From Anastatus disparis (lineage: Eukaryota > Arthropoda > Insecta > Hymenoptera > Eupelmidae): a DNA stretch of 64,000 bases. The notes below the pieces were generated by a model. The model worked only from the letters and a program-made list of their open reading frames with translations, did not search any database and was not told where the DNA came from. Position numbers and translations under genes: made by a program. The stretch spans positions 248,001 to 312,000 of the forward strand of contig JAFFSR010000021.1 in the NCBI GenBank assembly GCA_017163975.1, read 5' to 3'. Every line of letters begins with the position of its first letter. The stretch's first letter is position 1. This document shows, piece after piece, positions 35,358 to 48,014 of the stretch.

Positions 35358-36141
35358 CACACACAAAGTTCCTGACAAATTTGTTTATTGTTTCTGATGT
35401 GTTAAATTAAAAAAATGATTTAAAAATTAATCTAATTAATGATCAAGATTTTTGAAGAGAATTCAGGTAGAAAGTATTATTAATGTTAACTGTATGAAAT
35501 GTTTATATTGATAAAAAAAATAAACTAAATTAACCAATAGAAAAGCAATTGTATAATTAGCTATACACCATACTTCAATAAATATAAAAGTTTTCGAACG
35601 TTTATAACTCCGCACATACGAAACGTAAGAAAAAGTTGCTGGAGATCAAACTTTTAGAAAATTTGCTCTTCTTCAAAATGTTCTGCATATTTTTTTGATT
35701 TATTAATTTCCCAAAAAGTTACAGATGATAGATCGAAAAAAATCCTTGTAAAAATAAGTTGATTTTGTCCGTGCTAATTTTTCGAACGTTTATAACTCCG
35801 CAAATATAAAACGTAGGAAAAAGTTGCTGGATATCAAACTTTTAGGAAATTTGCTCTACATTAAAATGCTTTGCGTATTTTTTTGATCTATCAATTTCCC
35901 AAAAAGTTACAAATGATTGATTAAAAAAAAAAAAAATAAAGAAAAAAAAATTTTTTTCAATACATCAAAATATTATATTTTTTAATAAAAATGGCAATAC
36001 GCCTGACATAATCTGATAGTATTTATCAAGATCTTCCGAAATATTTTTATTTTTTTAATTGGTCAAGCCGTTCTGCAGCTATGACCTTTTAAAGTTCGAC
36101 TGGTTTCAATAAGAATGTTTCCGAAATTTTGAGTGGTACTG
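34830..36141. mobile_element. TA-flanked Tc1/mariner-like foldback element, left arm
   Basis: Starts CAGTATACCGCTCAAAAGTT and ends TTTTGAGTGGTACTG, with TA directly outside both ends. Long arms share AAACCAGTCGAACTTTAAAAGGTCAT. Inside, a module of about 185 bp (CGAACGTTTATAACTCCGCA...) is repeated, and a TA microsatellite sits at 35288-35353. No transposase; the small frames are not genes. Confidence 0.75.
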
Positions 36142-36503
36142 TATAGAAATAAATAGTTTATAACAAATATTTAATGAAAAATAAGTTATAAAATAAATAA
36201 TTTATAAAAATTAATATATGATGATAATCCATTAAAATAAATCATTTTCTAATAATCCTAAATTATAATTTCTTTTATTATCATTCCAAAATTTTAAATA
36301 TCTTTTCAAAATTATAAATTTGTTTTTATTGTCAAGTCCATAAGCTGGCCATATTCCGTCGAGATAAAACTGGGTTTGTGTATACTAATTGATAATTTAC
36401 AATTTTATTTCATAAAATAAAATATTATTGTATAGAAAAATCTGTGTTTTTTTTATTTTAATTTAGCGACAACTTTTTATTAAATAGCATAGTTAGTTAT
36501 TCA

Positions 36504-36505
36504 TA

Positions 36506-36541
<36 letters not shown>

Positions 36542-36609
36542 GTCTTAGCAAAAAGTAAATTGGAATTAGAAAAATCTAATTTCTTTTGTAACTGTAGTAA
36601 ATTACCGTT

Positions 36610-36666
<57 letters not shown>

Positions 36667-37365
36667 TAATAAAAGAAAAATAGTATCAAATTAATAATTC
36701 AAACAAAAAATTGAATAAAAGAAAAATAATATTAAATTTAAGTCACAAATAAAAGTTTAAAATAAATTTAAATAAAATGAATGAAAAATTTATTAAGCTA
36801 GAAAATAAAAGGTGTTTCCAGTATTAGTACCACTATTTCCAGTGGTAAACTTGGAGCATATGTACTATGGAGGAATCATGCTGTGTTAAAAAGTGGTGGC
36901 AACTTTAGGTAGAGAGAAAGAAAATAATAACTTACATTCTATGTTTCTCGTGCAACACTCCCGTAAGCGCTGCACGAGAGACAGTATGTAAGCAAAAATT
37001 AGAATAGCCACTACTTTTCCATATAACATGCTGCCTCCATTTATATACGCTCAAAGGTGGTAAAAATCTAGTGAAAACCGCTCCTTCTGACTTTTCTTGA
37101 CAGGGGTCAGGATGATCAAGAACCTTCTTTCCCTTTCTCTTCTCTATACCTCTCTCTCTCTCTCGCTTTCCCTCTATTTTCCGATATTAGTAAGTTTTTA
37201 CATAAAATCATAAAGTTAAAACTATAATTAAATTTAGTTTTGATACTTTTGATCAACATTTATTCTTTTATTTATTAATCAATCTTTAATTTTCAATAAT
37301 TGTCATATCAATTATTTTATTTATAATTTGTAGAAGCAAAAATATATTCAAAATATTAATAAAAA
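36504..37365. other. Spacer of the giant palindrome
   Basis: Opens with TA runs. 36541-36612 is an inverted 72-bp piece of the LTR start found at 46744-46816, and 36613-36980 is an inverted copy of the flank of that LTR (46367-46743). The rest, to 37365, is unique and contains CTCTCTCT pyrimidine runs near 37145. GTGCAACACTCCCGTAAGCGCTGCAC near 36950 can form a hairpin. Confidence 0.8.
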
Positions 37366-37730
37366 ATATGAATAACTAACTATGCTATTTAATAAAAAGT
37401 TGTCGCTAAATTAAAATAAAAAAAACACAGATTTTTCTATACAATAATATTTTATTTTATGAAATAAAATTGTAAATTATCAATTAGTATACACAAACCC
37501 AGTTTTATCTCGACGGAATATGGCCAGCTTATGGACTTGACAATAAAAACAAATTTATAATTTTGAAAAGATATTTAAAATTTTGGAATGATAATAAAAG
37601 AAATTATAATTTAGGATTATTAGAAAATGATTTATTTTAATGGATTATCATCATATATTAATTTTTATAAATTATTTATTTTATAACTTATTTTTCATTA
37701 AATATTTGTTATAAACTATTTATTTCTATA

Positions 37731-38520
37731 CAGTACCACTCAAAATTTCGGAAACATTCTTATTGAAACCAGTCGAACTTTAAAAGGTCATAGCTGCAGA
37801 ACGGCTTGACCAATTAAAAAAATAAAAATATTTCGGAAGATCTTGATAAATACTATCAGATTATGTCAGGCGTATTGCCATTTTTATTAAAAAATATAAT
37901 ATTTTGATGTATTGAAAAAAATTTTTTTTTCTTTATTTTTTTTTTTTTTAATCAATCATTTGTAACTTTTTGGGAAATTGATAGATCAAAAAAATACGCA
38001 AAGCATTTTAATGTAGAGCAAATTTCCTAAAAGTTTGATATCCAGCAACTTTTTCCTACGTTTTATATTTGCGGAGTTATAAACGTTCGAAAAATTAGCA
38101 CGGACAAAATCAACTTATTTTTACAAGGATTTTTTTCGATCTATCATCTGTAACTTTTTGGGAAATTAATAAATCAAAAAAATATGCAGAACATTTTGAA
38201 GAAGAGCAAATTTTCTAAAAGTTTGATCTCCAGCAACTTTTTCTTACGTTTCGTATGTGCGGAGTTATAAACGTTCGAAAACTTTTATATTTATTGAAGT
38301 ATGGTGTATAGCTAATTATACAATTGCTTTTCTATTGGTTAATTTAGTTTATTTTTTTTATCAATATAAACATTTCATACAGTTAACATTAATAATACTT
38401 TCTACCTGAATTCTCTTCAAAAATCTTGATCATTAATTAGATTAATTTTTAAATCATTTTTTTAATTTAACACATCAGAAACAATAAACAAATTTGTCAG
38501 GAACTTTGTGTGTGTATGTG

Positions 38521-38573
<53 letters not shown>

Positions 38574-39033
38574 ATTTTCTATGTCTATAAATTTTCGAAA
38601 CATTAACGTTTTAATTTAAAGGATCACATATAGATCTGTCTTTGTAAAAGTTGATTTTATCCGCGCTTATTTTTCGACTGTTTATAACTACGCATATACA
38701 AAATATAGGAAAAAATTAGTAGATGTCAAATTTTTAGTAAATTTGCTATTCTTTAAAATGCTTTACCCATTTTTTTCATCCATTAATTTCCCAAAAATTA
38801 CAAATGATTGATTAAAAAAAAAAATAATAGAAAAAAAATTTTTTGAAATCGTCAAAATATTATATTTTTCAATAAAAAATGGCAATACACTTGACATAAA
38901 TCGATAGTATTTATCGAGATCTTTCAAAATCTTTTTTATTTTTTTCAATCGATCAAGCCGTTTTGGAGTTATGACCTTTTAAAGTTCGACTGGTTTCAAT
39001 AAAAATGATTCCGAACTTTTGAGCGGTATACTG
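37731..39033. mobile_element. TA-flanked Tc1/mariner-like foldback element, right arm
   Basis: Inverse copy of the element at 34830, from CAGTACCACTCAAAATTTCG to TTTGAGCGGTATACTG with TA outside both ends. The TA microsatellite is shorter than in the left arm. Confidence 0.75.
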
Positions 39034-39362
39034 TAGTTAACAATAACAAATTTGAATTTCATTTATAAAATTATAGTTAATCTTCTGACGTTATTTACAA
39101 TTAATAATAATTACTTTTTAGTAGATCACTTAAATAGACAAAGGTTATAATGAACAATACAAACTTTATAGGTTATAATTTATGTCAAAAATAAATTTAG
39201 TATTAATATAAATTAATGAGATATTAGTACTATTTAATATTAATTGTAGTTACACTCATATCAAGTATCAATTAATAAAGAACTTAAGGTATCAAGCCCT
39301 AATCTAAGCCTTGAATAAAAATTAAATTTAAATGTCATAATAATTTTTTTTTAAATAATATT

Positions 39363-39770
39363 ATTTAACGGGATGTCGTAGTTGTTAGAATCGATTTTTG
39401 CTTTTTTTTATTTGATTGATATCACTTTAAATTGACTATTTAGACAAATATAATGACTTGTCCGCGCTAAAGCTACATTAATTCAATCATTTTTGTAAAA
39501 AAAAAAGCTTAGACTTGTTATTTTTTCATGAACTTTGAATGAAAATTAGATATCAAGCTTGATAAACCTAAACCTCAAAATACTATACATTGAAAGTTTG
39601 TTCATAACTTTTTATGTGTAATATTTTAATAAATTTCTTGAGCTGTCCAAACTCAGGATTAATCTTATAAATTTTCTTTCTGTAGTGAAAGAATATGATT
39701 TGACGCACCGTTTACTCATGAACTCTGAATAAAAATATTATTAGGAGGGGATAATTACGATATCCTCATA
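39363..39770. mobile_element. TTAA MITE, family C, diverged copy, right arm
   Basis: Mirror of the copy at 34090; starts TTAACGGGATGTCGTAG and contains AATGACTTGTCCGCGCTAAA. Confidence 0.6.
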
Positions 39771-39889
39771 AAAAGTTTTTTTATCTTGGATGTATAAAAT
39801 GCAAGACTTTGGCCCATGAAAAATTTTAAGTAATCTCATCAAATAATTGAAATCCTTTCCTTTATTCGAACACTTGATTTTGGTAGTCA

Positions 39890-40591
39890 CCCATATGGAA
39901 AAAATTTCTGGAAAAGTGTTAATAACTGTAAATAACTGTAAATAAGTGTTAAAAAATGTTGAAATTGAGACATAAATAACAGTTATTTACAGTTATTTAC
40001 TGTTATTTACACTTATTCACAGTTACTTATATTTATTTACAGTTATTTACATTTATTTATTTTTTCTCAGTTTTTTACAATTTTTTACAGTTAATTACAG
40101 ATAATTACAGTTATTTACATTTTCGAAAATTTTCACAAATTTATTCAATTTTTTTATATATATGCGAAAATTTTTGAAAATGTGGATAACTGTAAATAAC
40201 TGTAAAAAACTATGAAAAATTGTAAACAATTGTAAATAATTATAAATAACTGTAAATAACTGTAAAAAACTGTAAATAATTGTAAATAACTATAAGTAAT
40301 TGTAAATAATTATTATTAACATTAAATTATTCACTAATTCAAAAAATTTTTGAAAATGTAAATAATTGTAAATAATTATAAATAATTGTACATAACTATA
40401 TAAAAAACTGTGAATAATTGTAAATAATTGTAAATAACTGTAAATAACTGTAAATAATAGTAAATAATCATAAATAACAGAAATAACTGTAAATAACTAT
40501 TATTTATGTCTCAATTCTGACATTTTTTAACAATTATTCACAATTATTTACTATTATTTACAATTATTCACAGAAATTATTTCCATATGGG
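39890..40591. mobile_element. TTATTTACAG foldback element, right arm
   Basis: Mirror of 33274-33973, from CCCATATGGAAAAAATTTCTG to CAGAAATTATTTCCATATGGG, with the same orientation-switching TTATTTACAG runs. Confidence 0.85.
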
Positions 40592-41770
40592 CACTGCAAG
40601 CTTTCTCAGCCAATTTGCAACGAATGACTTCAAAATTCCCAGAGATCTTTAATTTATATATATTCACAAAATAACACTTTTATTTAAAAAAAAAAAGAAT
40701 TTTAAAATTTGGTTTAAAAATTTGAAAATATTGGTAGAAGTAGATATTTTTGTGAATTTTATGTATTTAATTTAGTTCAACATTTACTAAAACTTATATT
40801 ATCAAAGTTCCATTACTATTTTTTTATACAAATAAGTAAAGATGTGTAAGTGGAAGATCTCTGCAAATTTTAAAGTAAATTCATAGAAAATTAATCGAGA
40901 AAGCTTACGACAACCACCAAATTGGAAAAATCACATTTTTGACTAATCAAAAGGATTTTGAGTATGGTATGAGATATTTTAAAATTATTCATAGACTTTC
41001 AGAAATCAAGTGAGATCTCATCTGACTTTTTTCAGTAGGACTGCCTAGCATGATATCAATATAAATCCATATATTGTGAATTGTATTGTAATTTCACTTT
41101 GAAAAAATTAGTGACAAGTTTCATTTTTGGTTTAGCTACAATCAAAATATTTCATAATACACATATTCGTTTTGAAAGTCTGACACTCAAAGTTCCAAAA
41201 TTTCGCAAATAATTATAAGTGTTCTTCTGAAACATAATGTTAATGCAAATCAATAAGTTGAATTATATAACGTAATATTGAGTTTTATAGTTTGAAAAGA
41301 AGTAATCTGGTACGTATCCCTGTTGAAAATAATAACGTCTTTCCAGTACGTCTTTGAAAGATGTCTTTGAAGACGTCTTTGGTCGTGTCTTAGATTGGAA
41401 CAAAATAAGACGTCATTTTTTTAATGCTCAGGAAATATAGTAACCAAATTACGTCTTTTTTTATAAGTAAAATAATTTCAAAGACGTATTTTTCCAATAA
41501 ATACTCATAGTAAAAGACGTAAATTTTCAATAAAAATTTTTTTTTTAAACGAATGACGTCTTCCCTGTTGAAAATAATGACGTCCTTCTAAGATGTCTTT
41601 GAAGACGTCTTTGGTCGTGTCTTAGATTGGAACCAAAAAAGACGTCATTTTTCCAATGTTTAGAAAAGTTATTCAACAAATGACGTCTTTTTATTATTTC
41701 AAAGACTTATTTTTTTTAATAAAAATGACGTCTTTTCTTACGAATTTTTATTTAAAAAATACGTCTTTTC

Positions 41771-42180
41771 TTAAGAGCATGACGAAGCTGTCTGCCTTCT
41801 AATAATATTTCCAATCCTAACTTATGAATAAACGATGCGTTTAATCGAGTTTTTTACTACAAAGAAAAAATTTGTAAGATTAAACTCTAGTGCGGACAAC
41901 CCAAGAAATCCACCAAAATATTATACATACAAAGTTATAATAAAAACTTTCAATGTATCGTATTTTAAGGTTAGGTTTGTCGAGTTTAATATCTAATTTC
42001 CAATCAAAGCTCATAAAAAAATAACAAGTTTAAATGATTTTTTATTTTAACAAAAATTATTGTACTAATACAGCTTTAGTGCGGACAAGTCATTATATTT
42101 GTTTAATTTATGAATTTAAAAAGATATTGATAAAATAAAAATAGCAAAACTCAATTGCTGCAGCTCCGACATGCCGTTAA
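41771..42180. mobile_element. TTAA MITE, family C, copy 3
   Basis: Mirror of 31680-32090; TTAAGAGCATGACGAAGC to GCTCCGACATGCCGTTAA. Confidence 0.9.
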
Positions 42181-42446
42181 GAATTTTTATTTAAAAAATA
42201 CGTCTTTGAAATTATAAAAAGACGTATTTTTATTTTAAAAAATACGTCTTTGAAAATGTAAAAAGACGTTATTTGTTAAATAGCTTTTCTAATCATTGGA
42301 AAAATGACGTCTTTTTTGTTCCAATTTCAGACACAACCAAAGACGTCTTTCGAAGACGTCATTTTCTCCGAATTTATGAAAAAATAACGTAATTTTTCAT
42401 GAATTATGTCATTGAAAAATGACTTTACATGATAATCATTTTATAT

Positions 42447-43181
42447 TTAAGAAGATGTAAAACGGACACTACACCTGTACTTATAGATTTTTAATTTCTT
42501 CCCATTTTATTGCTAAATTTCAAGAAAAGAAATGCATTAGCTCGTAGTATGCACCATGATTGTTATTGGGTTAAATTTTCAAATAAATTCATTCATAAGT
42601 TTTTAAGATATTTGGATTCCTGTACAAAATTGAAAAATTTTAATTAATAATTATAGAACCCGAAATCCTCAATAACTAATGAATAAATTCATTTAAAAAT
42701 TTAACTGAATAATCTTCTTGGTGTGTACTATAAGCTAATGCATTTTTTACTGAAAATTTTGCAATAAAATGAAAAGATATTCAATATCTATGAGCACAGG
42801 TGTAGTGTCTATTTTACATCCCCTTAAAGGAAAAAACAAAAACAAGGTTAACCTCGTAGTTTTAACTCTTCGAAAAACGAAGAGCATTTGCGATTGAACT
42901 GAGAGCGTTCTGGCCTTATTTATCTGGTTCTTTGAAATTTGTATTAGGGATCGTAAAACTTGAAAATCGCCACCTAGTGACTTACAGTCGAATTGATGGT
43001 TGATTGCGTCAATTTAATTTTAACTCACCAGGTGGTGATTTTCAAGTTTTGCGATCCCTTATACAAATTTCAAAGACGCAGATATATAAGGCCAGAACGC
43101 TCTCAGTTCAATCGCAAATGCTCTTCGTTTTTCGAAAAGTTGAAACTACAAGGTTAACCTCGTTTTTGTTTTTTCCTTTAA
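42447..43181. mobile_element. Adjacent TTAA MITEs B and E, right arm
   Basis: B spans 42447-42827 (TTAAGAAGATGTAAAACGG to TTTTACATCCCCTTAA). E spans 42824-43181 (TTAAAGGAAAAAAC to GTTTTTTCCTTTAA). They share the TTAA at 42824-42827. Mirror of 30679-31413. Confidence 0.85.
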
Positions 43182-44827
43182 ATGGAAAATGATTATCATG
43201 TAAAGTCATTTTTCAATGACATAATTCATGAAAAATGACGTTATTTTTTCCTAAATTTAGAGAAAATGACGTTTTTGAAGACGTCTTTGGTTGTGTCTTA
43301 AATTGGAACAAAAAAGACGTCATTTTCCCAATGTTTAGAAAAGCTATTTAACAAATAACGTCTTTTTATAATTTCAAAGACGTATTTTTAAAATAAAAAT
43401 TCGTAAGAAAAGACGTCATTTTTATTAAAAAAAATACGTCTTTGAAATAATAAAAAGACGTCATTTGTTGAATAACTTTTCTAAACATTGAAAAAATGAC
43501 GTCTTTTTTGGTTCCAATCTAAGACACGACCAAAGACGTCTTCAAAGACGTCTTTCAAAGATGTCTTTCAAAGACGTCTTAGAAAGACGTCATTATTTTC
43601 AACAGGAAAGACGTCATTCGTTTAAAAAAAAGATTTTTTTTTTGAAAATTTACGTTTTTTACTATGAGTATTTATTGGAAAAATACGTCTTTGAAATTAT
43701 TTTACTTATAAAAAAGACGTAATTTGGTTACTGTATTTCCGGAACATTAAAAAAATGACGTCTTATTTTGTTCCAATCTAAGACACGACCAAAGACATCT
43801 TCAAAGACGTACTGGAAAGACGTCATTATTTTCAACAGGGTGTAAACTCTGATTTATTTATTTATTAATGCGAAACTATTTTCTATGAAATATATAAATT
43901 CAACATTATGATGAAATGTAAATTTAAGATTTATCAATTAAAAATTTATCGGAAAAACAAGGAAATAGTATAAAATATGTAAGAAAATTATAATATATTA
44001 GGATGAAAAGGTTGAATTTTTAAAAGTTCAAAGAATATATAAGGCGTTCCTGGCGTAAGAGATGTGTAATAAAAAATGATAAAACATGATAATCATGAAT
44101 AAAAAGTGATTAAAATGGATAAATCTTGATAATAAATGATAAAAATAAAAAAAATAGATAGAATTGGATAAAAATGGATAAAAGTGGATAAAAAGTGTAG
44201 AAATTCGGACATTTTATCCGTTTTTATCCATTTTTATTGGTTATTATTATTTATCACATTAAATTAATTTTTATTATTTTTTATCAGTTTTTATCAATTT
44301 ATAAAAAAAAATATATTTACAGATTGGGATAGAAAAAAGTTCTAAAGTCAATATTACATGACTATATAACTAATATTATCATGAAATAAAAATGTAGCTA
44401 GTTCTGTAATTTTTTCTTACTAAATGAAAGATATTGAAAATTGAAAAAATTATTTATAAATTATGGTTGTTTTTTCATTCTCACTCAATTGCAAATAGTA
44501 AAACCTTTTTTGTTCCTTAAAAAAAGACCTTTTCTGAATTTATATAAATGTACAACATTCTTAACTCATTTAATGAAAATATAAAATAAACATGAATAAA
44601 TTTAATTTTATTTCTGTTCTATTTCTGTTCTATCTATTTTACTTGAAAAAGTAAAATAATAAATGTTTCTGAAAAAAAAAATAATTTTACGAATTCAAAC
44701 TTCATTAAAGCGCATTTTAAATGAAAATTACATTGAATATCATTAATATTTTTTAAAAATTGGACTTTTTTCATCTTTCTTTTATTAAATATCGTATTGT
44801 TGTAACATAATTAATTTTTATTTCCAA

Positions 44828-45575
44828 AACAAAAAAAAATTAAAAAAAAAACATTTTTAAAACACGCTTTTATAACGGAGAAAATACACTAAAAAGTATT
44901 AAATAAATTAATTTACTTCCTTGAAATTACTTTTATACAGTTCATTGCGATAATTAAAAGAAAATTTTACAACAAAAATTTAAAAAGAAAAGTGTGGGCG
45001 CTAATTTTAGTAAATCTAATTCAGCGCCCACACTTTTATTTTTGAATTTTCGTTGTAAAATTTTCTTTTAAGAGGAGGTCACGTATCTCTGTCCTTTGCT
45101 AATCAAAGAAATGATTTTTTTACAAAAACTAATAACTTTATCAAAAAATGAAGAGAAAGCCGCATCTTGTATCAGAAAATGCAATATTTTCTTTGATAAG
45201 AAAAAATTAATTTTATTGCTTCGTTCTCAAGAAAACCTTGAAAAACCAAATTGTCCACCCTAACCTCTATGATTTAAGTTTTTCAAGGTTTTCTTGAAAA
45301 CGAAGCAATAAAATTAATTCTTTCTTATCAAAGAAAATATTGCTTTTTTTATTACGAGATGCGGCTTTCTCTTCATTTTTTGCTAAAGTTATTAGTTTCT
45401 GTAAAAAACTCAATTCTTTGATTAGAAAAGGACAGAGATACGTGACCTCCTCTTAATTATCGCAATGAACTGTATAAAAGTAATTTCAAGGAAGTAAATT
45501 AATTTATTTAATACTTTTTAGTGTATTTTCTCCGTTATAAAAGCGTGTTTTGAAAATGTTTTTTTTTAATTTTTT
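44828..45575. mobile_element. GTGTGGGCGC palindromic element, right arm, with MITE insertion
   Basis: Mirror of 28680-29036 but enlarged by a family A MITE at 45068-45456 in one of its arms. Outside the insertion the sequence follows the left-arm copy closely. Confidence 0.85.
45068..45456. mobile_element. Palindromic TTAA MITE, family A, copy 4 (right arm only)
   Basis: TTAAGAGGAGGTCACGTATC to GATACGTGACCTCCTCTTAA, with a terminal repeat extending through CTCTGTCC and arms meeting near 45260. The corresponding place in the left arm (28797-28800) is an uninterrupted TTAA. This is the best-preserved family A copy in the window. Confidence 0.95.
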
Positions 45576-45640
45576 ATTATCTACTTTTTAGTTAAAATTG
45601 AATTTTTATGAGTAATTTTTTTTCAAAAGTTTGTACTTAA

Positions 45641-45832
45641 TTGTATCTTCTATACATTACCATATCCCCTATATATTCCTGTAACCCCTATATATTCCCC
45701 TATCCCCTTTTATCCTCCTATCCTCTATATTTCCAGCTGTACAATCGCCTATCCCCTATGCGAGCCCCTATCCCCTATGCATTTTCTACAACTATTAACT
45801 CGCCTCCACCCAAAGATAGCCTTTCCACTTAA
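45641..45832. repeat. ATAGGGGAT minisatellite, right arm
   Basis: Mirror of 28421-28612; reads as CCCCTAT and TATCCCCT words on this strand. Confidence 0.75.
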
Positions 45833-46123
45833 ACTTCCTCGGAGATGACTTTGCACACCCGTCATCGTTGACCTGACAACGGATTATTACATTGTCATCG
45901 GAGACCAAGGTCTGTGTAAAATTTCAGAAATTTTCATCGACAAAAAGTGCCTCAAATCGAGCGTGCAAGTTTTGTTTACAGACAGACAGACAGACGTGAA
46001 AGCAAGCTTGTGTAAAAAAATTTAAAACTCTCCGAACGTAATAATTTTCAGTTCTTGCTAAACAAAATTTTTACTAAACTTTAAATATTTGAATTATTTT
46101 TGTCAGTTGAAAAGTGACCTTTT

Positions 46124-46361
46124 TTAAGGAGGTTGGTCACCAGTTACATCATAAGAAATTCATTATGTTAAGAATGCTTTGAAATTTTTATCACAATTTA
46201 AAAACAACATCATAAATAAGTGGTGAAAATTTCAAAACGATTCACTGTTTCTAAATTAAGATACAGAAATATAAAATTACAATTTTGAAGAAATTTACGT
46301 CATAATTGCAATTTTGAAGTTGTCCATCTCAATTTAGAAACAGTGAATTATTTTGAAATTT
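46124..46361. mobile_element. MITE D, truncated by rearrangement
   Basis: Starts at TTAA 46124 and follows the complement of 28129-27893, then breaks at 46361, so the last 104 bases are missing. The break is the outer boundary of the right palindrome arm. Confidence 0.85.
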
Positions 46362-46366
46362 ACTTT

Positions 46367-46680
46367 CTCTCGTGCAGCGCTTACGGGAGTGTTGCACGAG
46401 AAACATAGAATGTAAGTTATTATTTTCTTTCTCTCTACCTAAAGTTGCCACCACTTTTTAACACAGCATGATTCCTCCATAGTACATATGCTCCAAGTTT
46501 ACCACTGGAAATAGTGGTACTAATACTGGAAACACCTTTTATTTTCTAGCTTAATAAATTTTTCATTCATTTTATTTAAATTTATTTTAAACTTTTATTT
46601 GTGACTTAAATTTAATATTATTTTTCTTTTATTCAATTTTTTGTTTGAATTATTAATTTGATACTATTTTTCTTCTATTA

Positions 46681-46743
<63 letters not shown>
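46367..46743. repeat. Inverted copy of palindrome-spacer sequence
   Basis: Reverse complement of 36613-36980: CTCTCGTGCAGCGCTTACGG, CATGATTCCTCCATAGTACA and AAACACCTTTTATTTTCTAG occur in both. Ends in a TA microsatellite at 46684-46743, into which the LTR element is inserted. Confidence 0.9.
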
Positions 46744-46746
<3 letters not shown>

Positions 46747-47902
46747 AACGGTAATTTACTACGCGTTACAAAAGAAATTAGATTTTTCTAATTCCAATTT
46801 ACTTTTTGCTAAGACTAAGTAATTTTGTCAGAACACGGAGCTGCTAGAATTTATATCGAGTATGATAAACTAACAACAGATTCCGGCAAAGCTAGTTAGT
46901 ATGTTAGATTGATGTGCGACGGAGTATTTTTCCGTCAGCTCGTTGCTGCGCGTCTCTCTCTCTCTCTCTCTTACCTGATCGAGAGACGCGATGCCGCTAG
47001 CACAGTTCTCCTTATTGATATGAAATTTAACCTTCTCAGTTAAATTTATTAGGAAATATATATACCTTTTAATAAAATAAATAAGGACCGCGGAGGCGTC
47101 GGGGTAAGCAACAGGATAGGCTTTTTTATAGCGTGCACTTATAGCAGACAAAATAGAATTTTATGATTAAAATATATTTATTAAAAACAATGAAGTAAAG
47201 ATACAAAAATAATAAATGAACGCGAATGAATTAATATATTAAATAAAGCGATACAAAAGTGTTTAAATCAAACGGAGAAATATTCTCCAGAAAGAGACAG
47301 CAATAGGGAGGGACGCGACGCGAGCTAAGATACAACGTACGCTCGAACGCACGACAGTTGTTACAACGCCAGAAGTTTCTTCGAGGTAAGAAACTTCTGG
47401 TTAACAAAATCTTAATGATAACTTACGATATCGCGAAGAGGCCTCTTATCTCGTGTAGCAAAAGACGACCGACGTTGACCACCAGAGACGGTATATATCT
47501 CGCCTGAACGCTGTGGCTCGTGTATCCAGCCCAACAGTAGAAACAATTTCCCGGTCGCTGCGACTCCTCGTGGACAGCCAAGACAGGTTGAACGCAGCCT
47601 GGATACGATGCACGTGCGATTTTCGACTGGAGATCTCCTTTTCCCTTTTCTCACACAAAATTATGAACAGCACTACACCAGCGAATTAATCGAGAGAGAT
47701 TCGAATAAAATCGAGAAATTAGATTAAGTTGCGCGCTTGTAGGCCGTTGAATCAAGTCTGAAGCGCCGCGGCTTTCTCTTCCTTCTCGTGCGCGTCGATT
47801 GACGCCTTATAACACTAGTATATGACGGCGCTCGTGACAGCGCCCCGAGTTAAATTAATTACAGCAGCGCGCGAGATTCGAACACGGTAAAATACCGTGA
47901 CA
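46744..47902 (-). mobile_element. 3' LTR of the gypsy-type element
   Basis: 1159 bp, from TGTAACGGTAATTTACTACG to AAAATACCGTGACA on the plus strand. The element reads on the minus strand, so this is its 3' LTR. It matches 56218-57375 apart from at least one single-base indel (GGCTTTCTC against GGCTTCTC). The end carries a hairpin, CACGGTAAAATACCGTG. A TATATA at 47492-47497 could belong to a promoter. Confidence 0.95.
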
Positions 47903-47914
47903 CCCCTCCGCCAG
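47903..47914 (-). other. Polypurine tract
   Basis: Read on the minus strand, TGGCGGAGGGG abuts the 3' LTR, the usual place for the primer of plus-strand synthesis. Confidence 0.75.
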
Positions 47915-48014
47915 ACGCAGCATACCTTGATTCTGCTGCTCTCAGTTAACGCGCTGAAGGATTTGGAATGGGAAAGGTGTAGTCAATAATTACAAAAAGA
48001 AATATCAAAGTATA

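Larger units (their letters stand above)
27893..36503. repeat. Left arm of a giant imperfect palindrome
   Basis: The arm is the reverse complement of 37366-46361. Matching blocks include the minisatellite (28421-28612 against 45641-45832), the GACGTC foldback, the TTATTTACAG foldback and the TA-flanked element. Frames from the two arms translate identically, or with one change over 60 residues. Inner boundary is AGTTATTCAT at 36503; outer boundary lies inside MITE D. The arm has no host gene. Confidence 0.9.
41318..43840. mobile_element. GACGTC-rich foldback element with nested MITEs, right arm
   Basis: Mirror of 30026-32544, ends CCCTGTTGAAAATAATAACG and ATTATTTTCAACAGGG. It contains the family C, B and E insertions at the corresponding places. 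Confidence 0.85.
37366..46361. repeat. Right arm of the giant imperfect palindrome
   Basis: Reverse complement of 27893-36503, longer mainly because of a private 385-bp MITE insertion at 45068. It stops inside MITE D (homology ends at TTTTGAAATTT, 46361), where an inverted copy of spacer sequence begins. Confidence 0.9.

Noticed and set aside
46870..47673. Frames inside the LTRs (93, 80 and 75 codons, also 56344-57147) as LTR-encoded proteins
   Set aside because: They are short and overlapping with no recognised motif. Their identity between LTRs only reflects LTR identity.
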